Part shown: positions 1-11,095 of the stretch, piece after piece
Position numbering within the stretch: position 1 is the first letter of the stretch
Layout of the letters: every line of letters begins with the position of its first letter
DNA from: Hydractinia symbiolongicarpus
Taxonomy: Eukaryota > Cnidaria > Hydrozoa > Anthoathecata > Hydractiniidae
Assembly: GCF_029227915.1 (NCBI RefSeq)
Contig: NC_079876.1
Location: 32,655,828-32,719,827 of the forward strand
Direction of reading: 5' to 3'
Length of the DNA: 64,000 bases
Position numbers and translations under genes: made by a program
Notes under the pieces: model-generated
The model's input: only the letters and a program-made list of their open reading frames with translations
The model's database searches: none
What the model was told of the DNA's origin: nothing

Positions 1-577
1 ATAAAACGAATTCTTTTTTTCGTGACATTACCTTAGGTGCATATTTCCGTGCAGTAGAGAAAAAGAAGAATTGACGTTTGCGAAGAAAACAAGCCTTCAA
101 TACCCCTGCCGAAAGACCCTGTAGAGAGGAAATTGTTGAAAACTCAATTAAATACTCACGAATGACATAATTTTGTTTTACTCTTTATTTCATGTAATTT
201 GTACATATTATTTATTTAATAAATCATCTATCTCATAAATATTTAATACTTCGGAACATATCAACAAGGCATTCTAAACACGAATTATGTCACCACGAGG
301 CATCCTATAATTCTTTGGTCCTTGTGACTTCAATTATGCAGCCATTATGAATTTCAAAGTTCGAGAAGAAGCGTGAGCATGATAAAGCTGCATGAAGTGA
401 GGTAGCTCAATATTTGAAAGTTTATTTACAATTATTTGCTGTACTAAACTTTTCTGTAAAAAACGACTGTTATTTTCTTAAATACTTATATCAATAGAAA
501 TTAATTAGGTAGAATCATTAAAACGTCAGAGGGAACCTTTAAGCTGTATAGCTTGATTTAGATGTCAGCTTAAAGCT
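1..577. other. AT-rich DNA without recognisable gene
   Basis: I see no coding exon, RNA gene or repeat boundary that I can support here. The stretch is AT-rich and leads up to the left end of a TIR element at 580. Confidence 0.5.
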
Positions 578-579
578 TA

Positions 580-2260
580 CCTCCCACTTCAAAAAAAGTT
601 CATCTTATTCTGTTTATATTATGTTGAGAATTTGTAATTTAACATTTATTAAGTAAAATTTGGAATAATAAAGCTAATCTAAAGCCACATTTTCTTGTGT
701 TTACAGCATGCTTCTTTTCGAAAGCCGCTATTTTTTGATAATTTTTTTTTGGATTAAACCCAGTTTGACGTCATCTCCCGGATGGCAAAAAAGGCCCCCT
801 GAACATGTTGCCGCAAAACAATAACTCAGAGAAAAGGAAGAAGAGTAAATTGTTGCAACTAAGATTAATTTTGTTAATAATTATAAAATGTGTTTTTGTG
901 CTATGGCTTGTTGTAATAAGAATAATAGAAGTAGCGCTGGAAAGCATTTCTTTGCCAGTCTTCCAACAAGCAAGAAAAAACGAGCTGCGTGTACTCATTA
1001 ACAGAGTCGAGTTTTCACTAGAATCACTAGAATGTTTTGATCAACGTTGGCAAAAAAGGCTTAGGCAATTCTAAATCTCTGTCTAGTCTTCGCATTAGGC
1101 CATATGAAAATTCTGGTTAGGTGCTCGCTCTTCTACGTTGCGTCTAAGACTTTTCTATTATATTGTGGTACACTAGGCAGGGGATTTAAAGGATTTTATT
1201 TTGTCCTGCGCACGCATGTTGATTCTTCTTTCTTTTTTTTCTTTTTTGCTTTCTTATATTAATCTATTTTAATTTATTTTTTGTGTCGCGTTTCACTCTC
1301 ATACGCTATAGGTCCTGGGATCGAGGTTGCTTGATTTGTTATTATAATAAGCCATGGGTTGTGTTTTTGCACCCGTTCTTTCTATGTTTACTTCCGCTTG
1401 GTCGTGATTATTAACGCTGCCAATAGTCTAGTCATAAAATGAAGTTTTCTGCAAATCTTCTAAATTAAAAACGCTTTCAGAGTGTCTAAATCTTCTAACC
1501 AATACAAACTCTTAGGGATCACAGCGCGGCATTTTTCGAAAGAGTAAAATAAAATGTCGCCCGCCATGGTTTGCTCTGATAGCCCTAAATAGCTTCTTTT
1601 TCACTTTAAAATATACTTTCCGGCGCCGCGACCCGTCTCCTGTGGGCATTGAAGTCTCTACACAAGTCAGAAAGAGCCAATCTCGTTCTGAGAGCATCGG
1701 AATAGCTAAAAAGGCCACGGTTCACTACTAAGCTATTGCTTCAACTTCCATTCTCATCCTCATATCAGCTTTCCCAGCTAGAGTCTGATTCACTGTGAGG
1801 TTAGACTTTTCACTGGCTGAAACTTCAAAACTAAGAAAGCCCCCACAAATTTTTCACGGGAACACGGGAAGAGTTTTAAAAAGGGAAGTAAAAAACAAGT
1901 GTTTACTTATCTTCAGTATATACTTGTTACAAACTCATCTTCAGTACCCGTTAGAAATGTTGAAAAACAACAACCGCTTTGTCATATGTAAAACTACTAT
2001 GTATATAAAAACATGGGCCAACGGCAGAGTCAGCGAAAATATCATCCGGGAGTTGACGTCACAAGCCCTCCCACGAAGGAATTCATTTAAAATCGGGACA
2101 CAAGATGGCGACTGGCACGAAGCTTCTTCTTCAGCTAATATTTTACAACTTCAACAACGAATATCTTGCGAACAAATCAAAATAAGTACAAAAGAATTTT
2201 TTTTCGTTATTAGTACAATATTTTGAGTTGATTTTCGAATACTTTTTTTAAAGTGGGAGG
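580..2260. mobile_element. 1.7-kb DNA element with TIRs CCTCCCACTT and TA flanks
   Basis: The left end reads CCTCCCACTTCAAAAAAAGT at 580, and the reverse complement of the right end (2240-2260) reads CCTCCCACTTTAAAAAAAGT, about 19 of 21 positions matching. Both ends abut the dinucleotide TA, as expected for a Tc1/mariner-type duplication. No transposase is readable inside, so it is either non-autonomous or decayed. A short THAP-like fragment lies at 903. The TIRs are seen directly; the superfamily is inference. Confidence 0.45.
903..1001 (+). pseudogene. possible THAP-type zinc-finger remnant
   Basis: The frame at 903 begins MACC, followed about 20 residues later by HFFASLP, then a lysine-rich stretch and a stop. 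THAP domains start with a C-x2/4-C pair and have an FHxFP-like segment about 20 residues on, so the fragment is reminiscent of the first third of a THAP domain. The other Cys/His ligands and the AVPTIF-like end are not visible, so this is a weak call. It lies inside the TIR element, and THAP domains are common in animal DNA transposases. Confidence 0.2.
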
Positions 2261-2577
2261 TAATCTTTAATTAGGATGTATGGTACAGTCTAATTAGGCG
2301 TTTTACAGCTTAGTTAAGATGTACAAAACTTTCATCGCCTAAAACACATATTATACTGAATTTTGGCATCTATCTAATTGAAAAAATCCGATATTTACGT
2401 GCATATAAACATCTCCAATACATTAGTTTATTTCGTAGCACCCGGGAGATCCGCTAAATTTAAAGTTATAAAAATATTCGCTTAAATAGGATGTATCACT
2501 AGGGTGTATCACGTATCACTTATTACCCCAGTCAAAAAGGAAAAAACAAAAAACTAAAAAAACAAAAAAATAAAAAT

Positions 2578-2996
2578 TATGTCGGCAAGGGGGTTTGACT
2601 GCACTGGTCTTATCTTTGGAGAGTGACGACTCCACTTCTTACCCCAGTCACACAAGATTGTACAGAGTAGGACAGATGAAAAGTTATGGATGAAAGAAAT
2701 GTCTAGTTCCTGCTGAAGACTGTTCGCAGACTTCTTATGAGGTGACTCAGCTAGGCATTTTGGGTACCTTGGTTCAGGAATATGAGTCGAAACCCTTGTA
2801 CCCTTTACAGAAGTCCTGTCCTACTCTCTCTGTCTGTTTGTTTGTTTAATTTTTGTGCTAATTACCTCCTTGGAAAAAGGAAGAATTGTGTTCCTTTATA
2901 TGAGTATATTTTTAGAGGAGCAAAACCTCTAGAATTTAAATTTTAAGACTTAACTGGTCGAGTTTATCATTGTGCGTGCACTTGGTAATTTTCATT
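2578..2996 (+). repeat. 3' tail of a USP-LINE copy (body absent)
   Basis: This stretch contains the GCAAGGGGG...TTACCCCAGT hairpin block at 2584-2650, the block TGTCTAGTTCCTG near 2700, and the terminal block GAGGAGCAAAACCTCTAGAA near 2915 followed by a shared end near 2955-2996. The same blocks recur after the USP-type LINE copies elsewhere in the window. No coding sequence of this copy is present, so it is an extreme 5' truncation or the tail of a partly lost element. Confidence 0.6.
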
Positions 2997-3308
2997 CTTA
3001 TGCTAGCCTTCTGAAAGGAGGGCAAATAACAATCTGGAAAGACAGATACACACTGGGAAAGACTAGTTCTTTTTTTGTTTTTTGTTTGTTTGTTTGGGTT
3101 TGTTTTTTTGTGTGTACGTTTGTGTGTGTGTATGTTTGTGCTGTTTGTCTCGCATGCATTTGTGTTACTTTAAACATCACTCCCTATTGACAGTTACCAG
3201 TTATAAGTGAAATATTCAGCAATAGACAGATAGTACTGTCACACAAGGGGTCAATAGGTAGAGTCGTGGGATGGCATGAAAAACATGCCTGCTGAGCCCG
3301 CGTAAAAG

Positions 3309-4110
3309 TTGGCAGCCCCAACCCAATTGTTATCTGTTGCTCACACCAAGCTTAGGCCGACCCGTGGGATTTTTATGGTCTACAACAAAGTTACATTTTT
3401 CACTACCCCTCCGGATATTGATTTCGTTATTACTAACTCCTCTGTCCTTTCTGCTACCTGTGATTCTTTGTTACTCCCTTCCACTAAGCATTGGACATTA
3501 AAACCGTGTAAAGTTGTTTTGCAAGATGTGCTAGCTGTTGATTTCACTGAAAAGTCTCGGCTGCTGAAAGCTAACCCGGATAACTCCCACAGTGTCCTTT
3601 CTCAGCCATCAACAGAACCTGACCATCTTAGCACTATGAAATGGAAACAAACTATTGCTTGGCCGAAGTCAATTGACACAAAATTTTGGAATTCCCTTGA
3701 TGATTTTCCACAATCTTCTAGGCTCTTACCCATTTTCAAAAAAAGTGGAGCTGTTGGAATCAACAATTTACTAGCATGCGTCTCACCTGTTGGTGTAAGG
3801 TCACTTCCCCAGCACAACCTATCAGGTTTGAACAGGAGAGCTTTACGCAGCATCAGTTTGGTGAACGAGAAGAACAATCTACTCCGAACTCTTAAGAGCA
3901 CATCTGACCCAGTTGAGAAAAGCAACATGCAAAACCTTTTAGATGATATAATGGCCAAGTTAAGGTTACTTCGCAGAGGTGAGCGGAATAGGAAAAGACG
4001 TTGGAAAATCTCGAATGCACGCCGGGCTTTCTCTAAGAATCCTTATCAGGCTGGAAGAAATATTTTAGATTCTAAATGTTTAATAAAACTTAAAGTTGCC
4101 CATAGGGGAA
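3309..4110 (+). pseudogene. LINE copy A, N-terminal region of polyprotein
   Basis: An open frame of about 265 codons lies directly upstream of the RT. It contains a WKQTIAWPKS segment followed about 15 residues later by a W..L..F motif, then a basic stretch (RRGERNRKRRWK), probably nucleic-acid binding. I recognise no named domain. It runs out of frame near 4110, where the RT continues in another frame, so one indel separates them. Its place before an RT core and its basic character fit the N-terminal part of an R2-like single-ORF LINE. The start codon is uncertain because the frame may extend upstream. Confidence 0.55.
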
Positions 4111-4115
4111 TTATT

Positions 4116-6885
4116 ATCGGCTGTACACTTTCCATTAACTCTTCTAGCAAGCAGGAGAAACGCTTCATCTCCTGGTGTTAATGCAATTCCTTACAAAGTT
4201 TATAAGAAGTGTCCCAAGATTAATACCCTCTTGTTTAATGTTTTTAAATGTTGTGTCAAAAATTGTGTCGTACCTGTTCAATGGCGTATTGCTCGTGAAA
4301 TTTACATATTTAAATCGAAAACTCCTAAGGAGTCAAACATAAAAGACTTTAGACCTATAGCAATTTCAAATGTCGAAGGTAAGCTTCTCTTCAGCCTTGT
4401 ATCAAGGCGGTTGGAATCTCATATCATAACAAACAACAAGTTTATAAATACATCTGTCCAAAAAGGTTCTATGGAAAAGGTTCCTGACTGCTGGAAACAT
4501 ATGTCAATGGTTTGGTCAGCACTCAAAGATGCCCGTTCATCAAAGTCATATTTAGCAACTATTTGGCTAGATATCGCAAATGCATATCCTTCAATTCCTC
4601 ACCGTCTTATCTTCTTTGCTCTTCAGCGGTACAGTGTTCCACCACCTTGGATTGCTTTTATTAGAAACTACTATATTGGTATCTACAGTAAATCATTTTC
4701 TGAATATGCACCAAGTTCTTGGCATAAACACATGCGAGGCATATTTGCTGGTTGTACGCTATCCATTGTCCTCTTTTTAGCTGGCATCATTCAGAAAGCT
4801 TTTCTGTTTCCAGGTTTGCTGCTTTTTATTCTTTGTCACAACCTCTCTAAGGGCTGGGTTCCAAGTCTACCTCTCTTAGCCCTGGGCTCTGTGTCAGTAG
4901 GTAAAAGCAACAACGATATGATTTGCAGCTGGCGACTTTTCTTTTTCCAAAGTTTAACAAAAGTTATTGGTTTTGGCGGACGGTGTCAATGAATGTGGCT
5001 GGTGTCTTGCAGGAGGCAGGGGATGCTTACTCAAGGGCCCGCACCAGATCCCAAGCATGAGTGAATTTCACCAATCCTCGTGTTTCCACATTCATAGGTG
5101 TTTGTTTCAGTACAGTCGAAATCCATTAACTTTCCGATTATCCCTGTAAAGGGGAGAATGCAGAAGTTCTCCAGCAGCTTCTTATTCTTTGGAGAGAAAC
5201 CTCCTTTTTTAATTAAACTTTCCGTCTTAAAAGACTAGTTTTATCTGCATTGCGATGTAGTTACTCCTATTCTCATTATTCTTGAATATACCTTAGTGGC
5301 TTCCGTTCCGGGATTTATCACATCAAGCAAGGTGGCACTTTCCTTAATGAGAGCTTTCATGGACGACATTAACCTTGTGTCTTCATCTGTTTCGGGTACT
5401 CAAAAGCTATTAGACAGATGTGCTACCGCACTCAAATGGGCTGGTATGGACTTCCGAACCCAGAAGTCGCGAAGTATTGTTATTATAAAAGGCAAGTCTC
5501 TGAATTCTACACCTTTCACCGTCCAAAAGCCTGCAAACCCTACAGACTTCTCTTCCTATATACCATCTATCCACTCCATGCCAATACGGTTTTTAGGTCG
5601 CCTCATAGATGATTCTATTTCTGATAGGAAAGCTATTGGCGAGCTTCAGGAGAAATTATCTGTAGGCCTCTCAACAATAGATAAGTCAGTTTACAAAGGT
5701 CCCCAAAAGTTGTGGATTTTACAACACCTTCTAATCCCGCGTATCCAATGGCCATTGCTGATTTATGAAGTCTCAATGTCGTGCGCCAGTACTCTTGAGC
5801 AAAAGGTATCATATTTTATAAGAAAGTGGCTTCGTCTGCATCATTCCACCACCAATTTGTGTTTATACGCGTCATGTACACCCTGTCCATTACCGATAAA
5901 AAGCCTAACTTCCGCACTAAAATCATCTAAAATTAGTGGACACTTGCTCCTAAGGGATTCAAAGGACCCATTGGTTTCAGCAGGCTTGCCAATATTAAAG
6001 GCGGGTAAATGGAGTGTATTTGGCACAGTTAGGACGGCTGAAGCTGAAATGAAGATTAGATCCATAATATGTTCACCTCAACATGGTAAAAGTAGCCTAG
6101 GTATGCATCCCAACCCTAAAGTACCCACAGTCAAGGGATGTTACCCTTACAGAAGATTGGTAACAGAAACTGCTAGAGACATCAATACAGAAGACCATAT
6201 AAGTAAGGCTATGCAGTTACAAGTGCAAGGGTACTGGACCAGATGGGAGAATTACATTAAAAACGATTTCTCCTGGAAATCCTTGCTGGGCATGCCCCCA
6301 AACTTGCTTGCTTTTTGTTTAGGCTCTACCTATGATGTTCTCCTATCACCAAGTAATTTGAAGAGGTGGCGTTTGTGCACTGAAACCTCCTGTTTCTTAT
6401 GCGGTAAGCAAGTGTGCACCACAGCCCACGTCTTAGGTGGCTGCAAAACTGCTCTTACACAGGATCGGTTTACATTTCGCCACGATTCTGTTTTGCGTCT
6501 ACTTTTAGAGCTTCTTACTGAGTTTACTACTTTTATCTCTTTCCCGCTAAAACAACTAAACAACATCAAATTTGTTAAACCAGGTGCTCGTCCCCCTAGT
6601 GAAATGTCTAAGCCCATAGGTCTCTTACATCTTGCCTCCGATTGGTTGCTTCTTTCTGACTTAAAAAGTGGATTCGTTTTCCCTGGTCATATCGCAATAA
6701 CATCGCTTAGACCAGATCTTGTCATGTACTCTAACAACAGTAAACGTGTAATTTTGATAGAGCTTACCTGTCCATGTGAGGAGAATATGGAAATCTGGCA
6801 TTCAAAAAAGCTTTCGAAGTATTCACCCTTAGTTGAAATTATTAAACAGAACGGATGGAATGTAGATTTTTCGCAATTGAAGTAG
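4116..6885 (+). pseudogene. LINE copy A, reverse transcriptase + CCHC + restriction-like endonuclease
   Basis: RT motifs appear in order: DFRPIAISNVEGK, then IWLDIANAYPSIPH (motif A Asp), GIFAGCTLSIVLF, and after an insertion AFMDDINLVS (the FxDD catalytic pair) and PIRFLGR. A CCHC knuckle follows, C-x2-C-x7-H-x4-C, beginning CFLCGKQ, with RFTFRHDSVL next to it. The endonuclease core has RPDLVMYS and VILIELTCPCEE, matching the D...ExT spacing of PD-(D/E)XK nucleases in R2/NeSL LINEs. The frame is broken by an insertion at 4791-5282, and a T-run near 6870 has lost a base so that VDFFA reads VDFSQ and stops. Confidence 0.8.
4791..5282. mobile_element. ~490-bp insertion inside the RT of LINE copy A
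   Basis: The RT frame stops making sense after FLAGI at 4790 and resumes at 5283 (ILEYT, then VASVPGF). The flanks ATCATT and CATTATT suggest a short duplication. The insert has no recognisable gene. Its right end, TGCGATGTAGTTACTCCTAT, recurs near 13750, as does a GGTTTTG...GGACAC/GTGTCAATG-like block, so it belongs to a dispersed non-autonomous family. The class is not determined. Confidence 0.55.
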
Positions 6886-8052
6886 GTGCTCGAGGTTATT
6901 GCTCCCGATCAGTGTCACTGTGTTTAAAAAGATTAGGGTTGAACAACAACAAAACTTTCCGAGCTGCGCGTCACCTTGCTGATGTATGTATGAAATCCTC
7001 TTTTTGTGAATGGAATCAAGATGGACTTATCTCCATATCCTCCACACCAACAAGGCCTGATTCTCAAATCCCAAAAACAAAAACCTTGCCACAGAAACAA
7101 AAACGAACTTACTGTAAGAGCAACCCGTCTAAAAAGCCTTTCCCTGATTTGCCTACCCACAGGACTGCTTCAATAACTTTACATGCAGGGCTTATAAATA
7201 AAGGTTATACGTGCTACGCCAATTCTATTTTGCAATCTTTAACTGTAACTCCTACACTTTGGTCACAATGTGCATCTGAGTCCTCTTATGTTTCTCCTCT
7301 CTCCAAGTCAGTTTTACTGAACTTATCTCTGCTGTATAAATCACGCTCTGCTATAGACCCGTCCAACTTTCTCAGAGCCTTGCAGTGTAAGATGTCAAGC
7401 ATTAGGGGCGCTCCATTTAATATTAACACTCAACAGGACGTTCCAGAGATACTTTTACACATCTTGGATGAATTAACAGGACCGTCGGTTATTGCAAACA
7501 ATAGCATTACTAATATTTTAACAACGACCATGTCATGCAATTCGTGTCTCTTTTCATCTAGTAGGGAGGAGAGGATGACTATTGTGCCACTTGCTACCTC
7601 AAGTAGCGTTGCAAACTCCTTTCACTTGTTTTTCCAACCCGAAGAGCTGACTGGCAATGACATGTGGCTTTGTCCACAGTGTTCTTCGCTCCAGGATAGT
7701 ACAAGAGAGACAGCTTTTAGTCAGTGTGGTGTTGATTCTCTAACTAAAAAGATTTACCTGTGTCGAGGGAAGATCAGTAAAAAACAACCAATTTGTTAAT
7801 TGTATCTCTCACTCTGCCAACATATTGGAGGTACCTTCACATCCTGCAGATGATGTATCCTTTACCAACAAATACAAACTAGTGGCAACTATAAATCATT
7901 CAGGCACACTAGCAGCAGGTCATTATTGGGCATTTTTTTAAAGATCGGAATGTAGACGAGTGGTTGAAATGCGATGACAGGGCAGTAGTTAAGGTTAAGC
8001 CGTCTGATATAAATAACTCAACAGTGTATGTGTTGTTCTTTCTCAAGCTGTG
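6886..8052 (+). pseudogene. LINE copy A, USP deubiquitinase domain
   Basis: After the endonuclease tail EVGARGYC and about 90 linker residues comes a peptidase C19 (USP) fold. The Cys box reads LINKGYTCYANSILQ, with the nucleophile Cys in TCYA. The Zn ribbon is SCNSC...LCPQC. The His box is NHSGTLAAGHYWAF, followed by WLKCDDRAV, which supplies the third triad Asp. USPs cleave ubiquitin from substrates. Frameshifts near 7760 and in the T-run near 7935 break the frame. The domain is continuous with the LINE polyprotein, and the same order recurs in copy C at 34257. Confidence 0.8.
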
Positions 8053-8626
8053 AAAACGCAAGTTTTGCTTTGCAAAAGGGGGAGGATCTCTTTTCCTAGC
8101 GGTTTTATTACCCCGGTTGTTATTTTCACCGGCAGCCTACCGTAATTCAGGAGTTTGCTCACTCCCCACTCTCTTACAGAGTAATTAAAAGAGTACAGAG
8201 TAATTAAAAGAAGCTAAGCAAGGGGGTTTGACAATCTGTCTTGTCTTTGGGTGTGACGGCCCCACTTTTAACCCCAGTCCATATTGGATGCCAAGTTTGG
8301 TCACTTTGTCTACTGGGTTAACGATCCTGATGTACCCACAGTTATTGTTATAAGAAGCTTTGCAAGGGGGTTTGAAATTTCTAGGACCTAGCATTCTAGG
8401 ACCTCCTAATGACCACTTAGTGGACCTCTGATTAGAGTTGCCCCGCCTGGAATCCTGACATCCCTTGGCTTTATGGCGAAACTGTTTGATGTCAAGGTTG
8501 GTATTTGCAATCTTTGTGTGTGTATTTTTTTCTTTTTTTTTCACTGATATTGTGTATCCTGCAGAAAGGAAGTTGAACTGTCTTTTTTGGCAGCAACTTA
8601 GGAGGAACAAAACCTTTATGATTTAA
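8053..8626 (+). repeat. LINE copy A 3' UTR with tandem hairpin blocks
   Basis: The GCAAGGGGGTTTGAC...AACCCCAGT block occurs at 8216-8280 and again, partly, from 8350. Inside it GGGTGTGACGGCCCC forms a short stem-loop, and GGGGTT can pair with AACCCC as an outer stem. The tail with GGAGGAACAAAACCT near 8600 matches the tails at 2915 and 15775. The tail stops abruptly at the Penelope arm. Confidence 0.6.
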
Positions 8627-8667
8627 TACCAATATTAGGACCAACAATGAGTATGTTTATTATTTTT

Positions 8668-8710
8668 TATTGACAATATATTTCGGATAAACATTATCCA
8701 TCATCAGGTC
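8668..8710 (-). ncRNA. hammerhead-like ribozyme motif in Penelope left arm
   Basis: On the minus strand: CTGATGA (8707-8701), a stem GGATAA/TTATCC with a TGT loop, then GAAA and, after six bases, GTC (8674-8672). These are the three core elements of a hammerhead in type I order with a very short stem III. Penelope-like elements are known to carry such ribozymes. Stem I pairing is poor in the single copy, so cleavage is uncertain. Confidence 0.55.
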
Positions 8711-8856
8711 TAAAAGCAAATAAATAATGTTAAAAACAGTTAAAAACAAGTATAAAATTATTCAACATATCATACATAAACTACACCTCACATTACAACA
8801 AATCAAATTTACAAGAAAATCTAAAAACAAAACGAGTTTAAAAGAGAGTAAGGTAA

Positions 8857-10671
8857 TTAAATTTTTATTACCAATGCTCTGCTTCTATATTCGTCTTTTG
8901 TATTTAAAACCGGTTTGATGTAATTGATCATTAACGCCTCAAGAGTCATTAAATGATAAACGTTCCGTGTTGATGAACATAAAATTGATACATTTTCCAT
9001 TGTTAAAAGATTATTGCAATCGTCGAAATGCTTTCCCACCGGACCAGTTCTTTTATGTTCCTTAAGTCGTTTGATTAAATGTCGGCTCGTCTGTCCGACA
9101 TAGCACGAGTTGCATCGTGGACATTCTATTTTGTATACCAAACAACTTTTGAAACATTTTTCAATTACAGGTTTCAATGGAGGCAGAGAACTTTTCAACT
9201 TTTTCAATGTGAAAATAATTTTACACGGAATATTCAACTTTCTCATAGAAGTTTCAAATTTCTCCGAAACTCGCCCGAGATATTGAATGAAAATCATCTT
9301 CTCTTCAGACTCTTCTTTCTCGTTTTCTTCATCAGGATTCTCGTTATCATTATTTTCCATAATCTTAGATATCGTACTTTTAACTATCGGGTCATAGAAA
9401 GCTTTCGGATATTGATTTTTCTCAAGAACAGTTTTACCTTTTTCTAGACTTTGGTGAAAATTCGACCATGTGCTACACGCTCGATGTATTCGATGAACTA
9501 GGCCGGATACGACTGACCGTTTATATTTCCGTGGTGCCAGTGAATGAAAGTTCATCGTCAGGCCTGTATCGGTAGCTTTCGTGTACCATGTCGATGATAA
9601 ATTGTTATTTGAACGAATAATTAACATATCCAGAAAAGGTATAGACGTATTCTTCCCTTCTTTTTCAATGGTAAATTTGAGTGACGGATGCAGGTCGTTA
9701 ATTTGTAGAAGTTTTTCGTCAATTCTATTACGTTCTATGTTTCTCAAAACATCATCCATATACCTTGAATACAGTACAGCATCGTCTTTGAGGATAGAGT
9801 CAAACTTGCTTAGCCAACTATTAGCGAGAAGTGGAGCTGGTGGGCTGCCCATAGCTAAGCCATCGATTTGCTTGTAATAACCATCGTGTGATAATAAAAC
9901 TACTTCACGACTGCACAAAGAGACTAAGGTTTTAAAGGTTTCTTTATCTACAGGAGGCTGTTCGTATTTACCAGAAAATAAAAGCTCGGTGCAATCATTT
10001 ATGGCTTCATCAAGCGGAACGTTTGTATACAAAGACTTTATATCAAAACTAACTAGTTCTTCGTTCGTATTAAGTTGAATTTGAGATAACAGCTCAGAAA
10101 TTTCCTTTGTTAAGGAATTGATATTGCACTCCTTTACAACAGATAACCATTTTGAAACTTGATTACCAATTTTATAGTAGGCTGAGCCAGGCATGGGAAG
10201 TACTGGTCGAACTGGTGTATCTTTCTTATGTACCTTCGCTAGGCCATATAGACGTGGCGGTTGGCTTCCTACTGGTTTCATCTTATCGTACAATGCGTCC
10301 GAGATTTTATTATCTTCTTTCAACAACTTTAACATGGATAAAACTCTTTCTTCTTCTTTAAGCATTGGGTGCTTCTCATTCTTCCTTCTCCCGACGAGTT
10401 TTTCAAATTGAGGTAAATCGGTGATTTCACTCATTTTATTATTGTACGTTTCTACTTTCATGATGCAAATTCCGATGCCCTTATCGAAAGGTAGCGCAAC
10501 GAGGTTATTCTCTTTAAGGTATCTATTCGTCAATTGCAAATTTCTGGATCTTTTTTGTTTACTGCATCTTTTGATATATGCTAGTGTTTTAATATTCATA
10601 TCAGTAATGACATCTTCTTCCACCTTTTGTCCTCTGCAAAATCTAATCAGATCATCAAGCTCTGTAAGAAC
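8857..10671 (-). CDS. Penelope-like RT with GIY-YIG-type endonuclease
   Basis: The 5'-truncated open frame encodes about 600 residues. RT motifs are PRLYGLAKVHK, SFDIKSLYTNVP (motif A), LAMGSPPAPLLANSW and YSRYMDD (YMDD catalytic pair), then IPFLDMLI. The C-terminus has KIECPRCNSCYVGQTSRHL followed by RLKEH, the zinc-finger plus GIY-YIG arrangement of Penelope-like elements, where the nuclease nicks the target and the RT primes cDNA synthesis from it. The frame runs past 10671 into the inverted arm, giving an artificial N-terminus of about 25 residues. No internal stop is seen, so the copy is young, but lacking the real N-terminus it is probably not autonomous. Confidence 0.85.
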   Translation of the reverse strand, partial: VLTELDDLIRFCRGQKVEEDVITDMNIKTLAYIKRCSKQKRSRNLQLTNRYLKENNLVALPFDKGIGICIMKVETYNNKMSEITDLPQFEKLVGRRKNEKHPMLKEEERVLSMLKLLKEDNKISDALYDKMKPVGSQPPRLYGLAKVHKKDTPVRPVLPMPGSAYYKIGNQVSKWLSVVKECNINSLTKEISELLSQIQLNTNEELVSFDIKSLYTNVPLDEAINDCTELLFSGKYEQPPVDKETFKTLVSLCSREVVLLSHDGYYKQIDGLAMGSPPAPLLANSWLSKFDSILKDDAVLYSRYMDDVLRNIERNRIDEKLLQINDLHPSLKFTIEKEGKNTSIPFLDMLIIRSNNNLSSTWYTKATDTGLTMNFHSLAPRKYKRSVVSGLVHRIHRACSTWSNFHQSLEKGKTVLEKNQYPKAFYDPIVKSTISKIMENNDNENPDEENEKEESEEKMIFIQYLGRVSEKFETSMRKLNIPCKIIFTLKKLKSSLPPLKPVIEKCFKSCLVYKIECPRCNSCYVGQTSRHLIKRLKEHKRTGPVGKHFDDCNNLLTMENVSILCSSTRNVYHLMTLEALMINYIKPVLNTKDEYRSRALVIKI

Positions 10672-10906
10672 GACGAGCCGACATTTAATCAAACGACTTA
10701 AGGAACATAAAAGAACTGGTCCGGTGGGAAAGCATTTCGACGATTGCAATAATCTTTTAACAATGGAAAATGTATCAATTTTATGTTCATCAACACGGAA
10801 CGTTTATCATTTAATGACTCTTGAGGCGTTAATGATCAATTACATCAAACCGGTTTTAAGTACAAAAGACGAATATAGAAGCAGAGCATTGGTAATAAAA
10901 ATTTAA
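10672..10906 (+). pseudogene. inverted copy of the Penelope endonuclease C-terminus
   Basis: The plus strand of the right arm encodes the last ~75 residues of the same protein (SRHLIKRLKEH to ALVIKI stop). It differs from the minus-strand copy at one visible residue (VLS versus VLN). It has no RT or GIY part and is not expected to be functional. Confidence 0.8.
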
Positions 10907-11052
10907 TTACCTTACTCTCTTTTAAACTCGTTTTGTTTTTAGATTTTCTTGTAAATTTGATTTGTTGTAATGTGAGGTGTAGTTTATGTATGATATGTTG
11001 AATAATTTTATACTTGTTTTTAACTGTTTTTAACATTATTTATTTGCTTTTA

Positions 11053-11095
11053 GACCTGATGATGGATAATGTTTATCCGAAATATATTGTCAATA
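11053..11095 (+). ncRNA. hammerhead-like ribozyme motif in Penelope right arm
   Basis: Mirror copy of the motif at 8668-8710: CTGATGA at 11056-11062, GGATAA/TTATCC stem, GAAA at 11079-11082, GTC at 11089-11091. It is identical in the core to the left-arm copy. Confidence 0.55.

Larger units (their letters stand above)
3309..8626 (+). mobile_element. USP-type LINE copy A, near full length
   Basis: This is a non-LTR retrotransposon in the order N-terminal region, reverse transcriptase, CCHC knuckle, restriction-like endonuclease, USP protease and structured 3' UTR. The RT-CCHC-endonuclease order is that of R2/NeSL-type LINEs. The USP at the end is not part of any LINE clade I know. The coding frame carries a ~490-bp insertion and several single-base frameshifts, so this copy is dead. 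The 5' boundary is not defined; 3309 is only where readable coding begins. The 3' tail is cut at 8626 by a Penelope element. Confidence 0.75.

Noticed and set aside
1795-2226. 143-residue ORF at the right end of the TIR element
   Set aside because: No motif, low-complexity parts and AT-rich codons; it ends just before the TIR. I could not link it to a transposase.
3602-3958. Minus-strand ORF over the LINE N-terminal region
   Set aside because: Shadow of the plus-strand LINE frame with no motif of its own.
8857-8918. Short plus-strand ORF at 8727-8918 and its mirror at 10845-11036 as a gene
   Set aside because: They are antisense to the Penelope coding end and UTR; their identity follows from the inverted arms.
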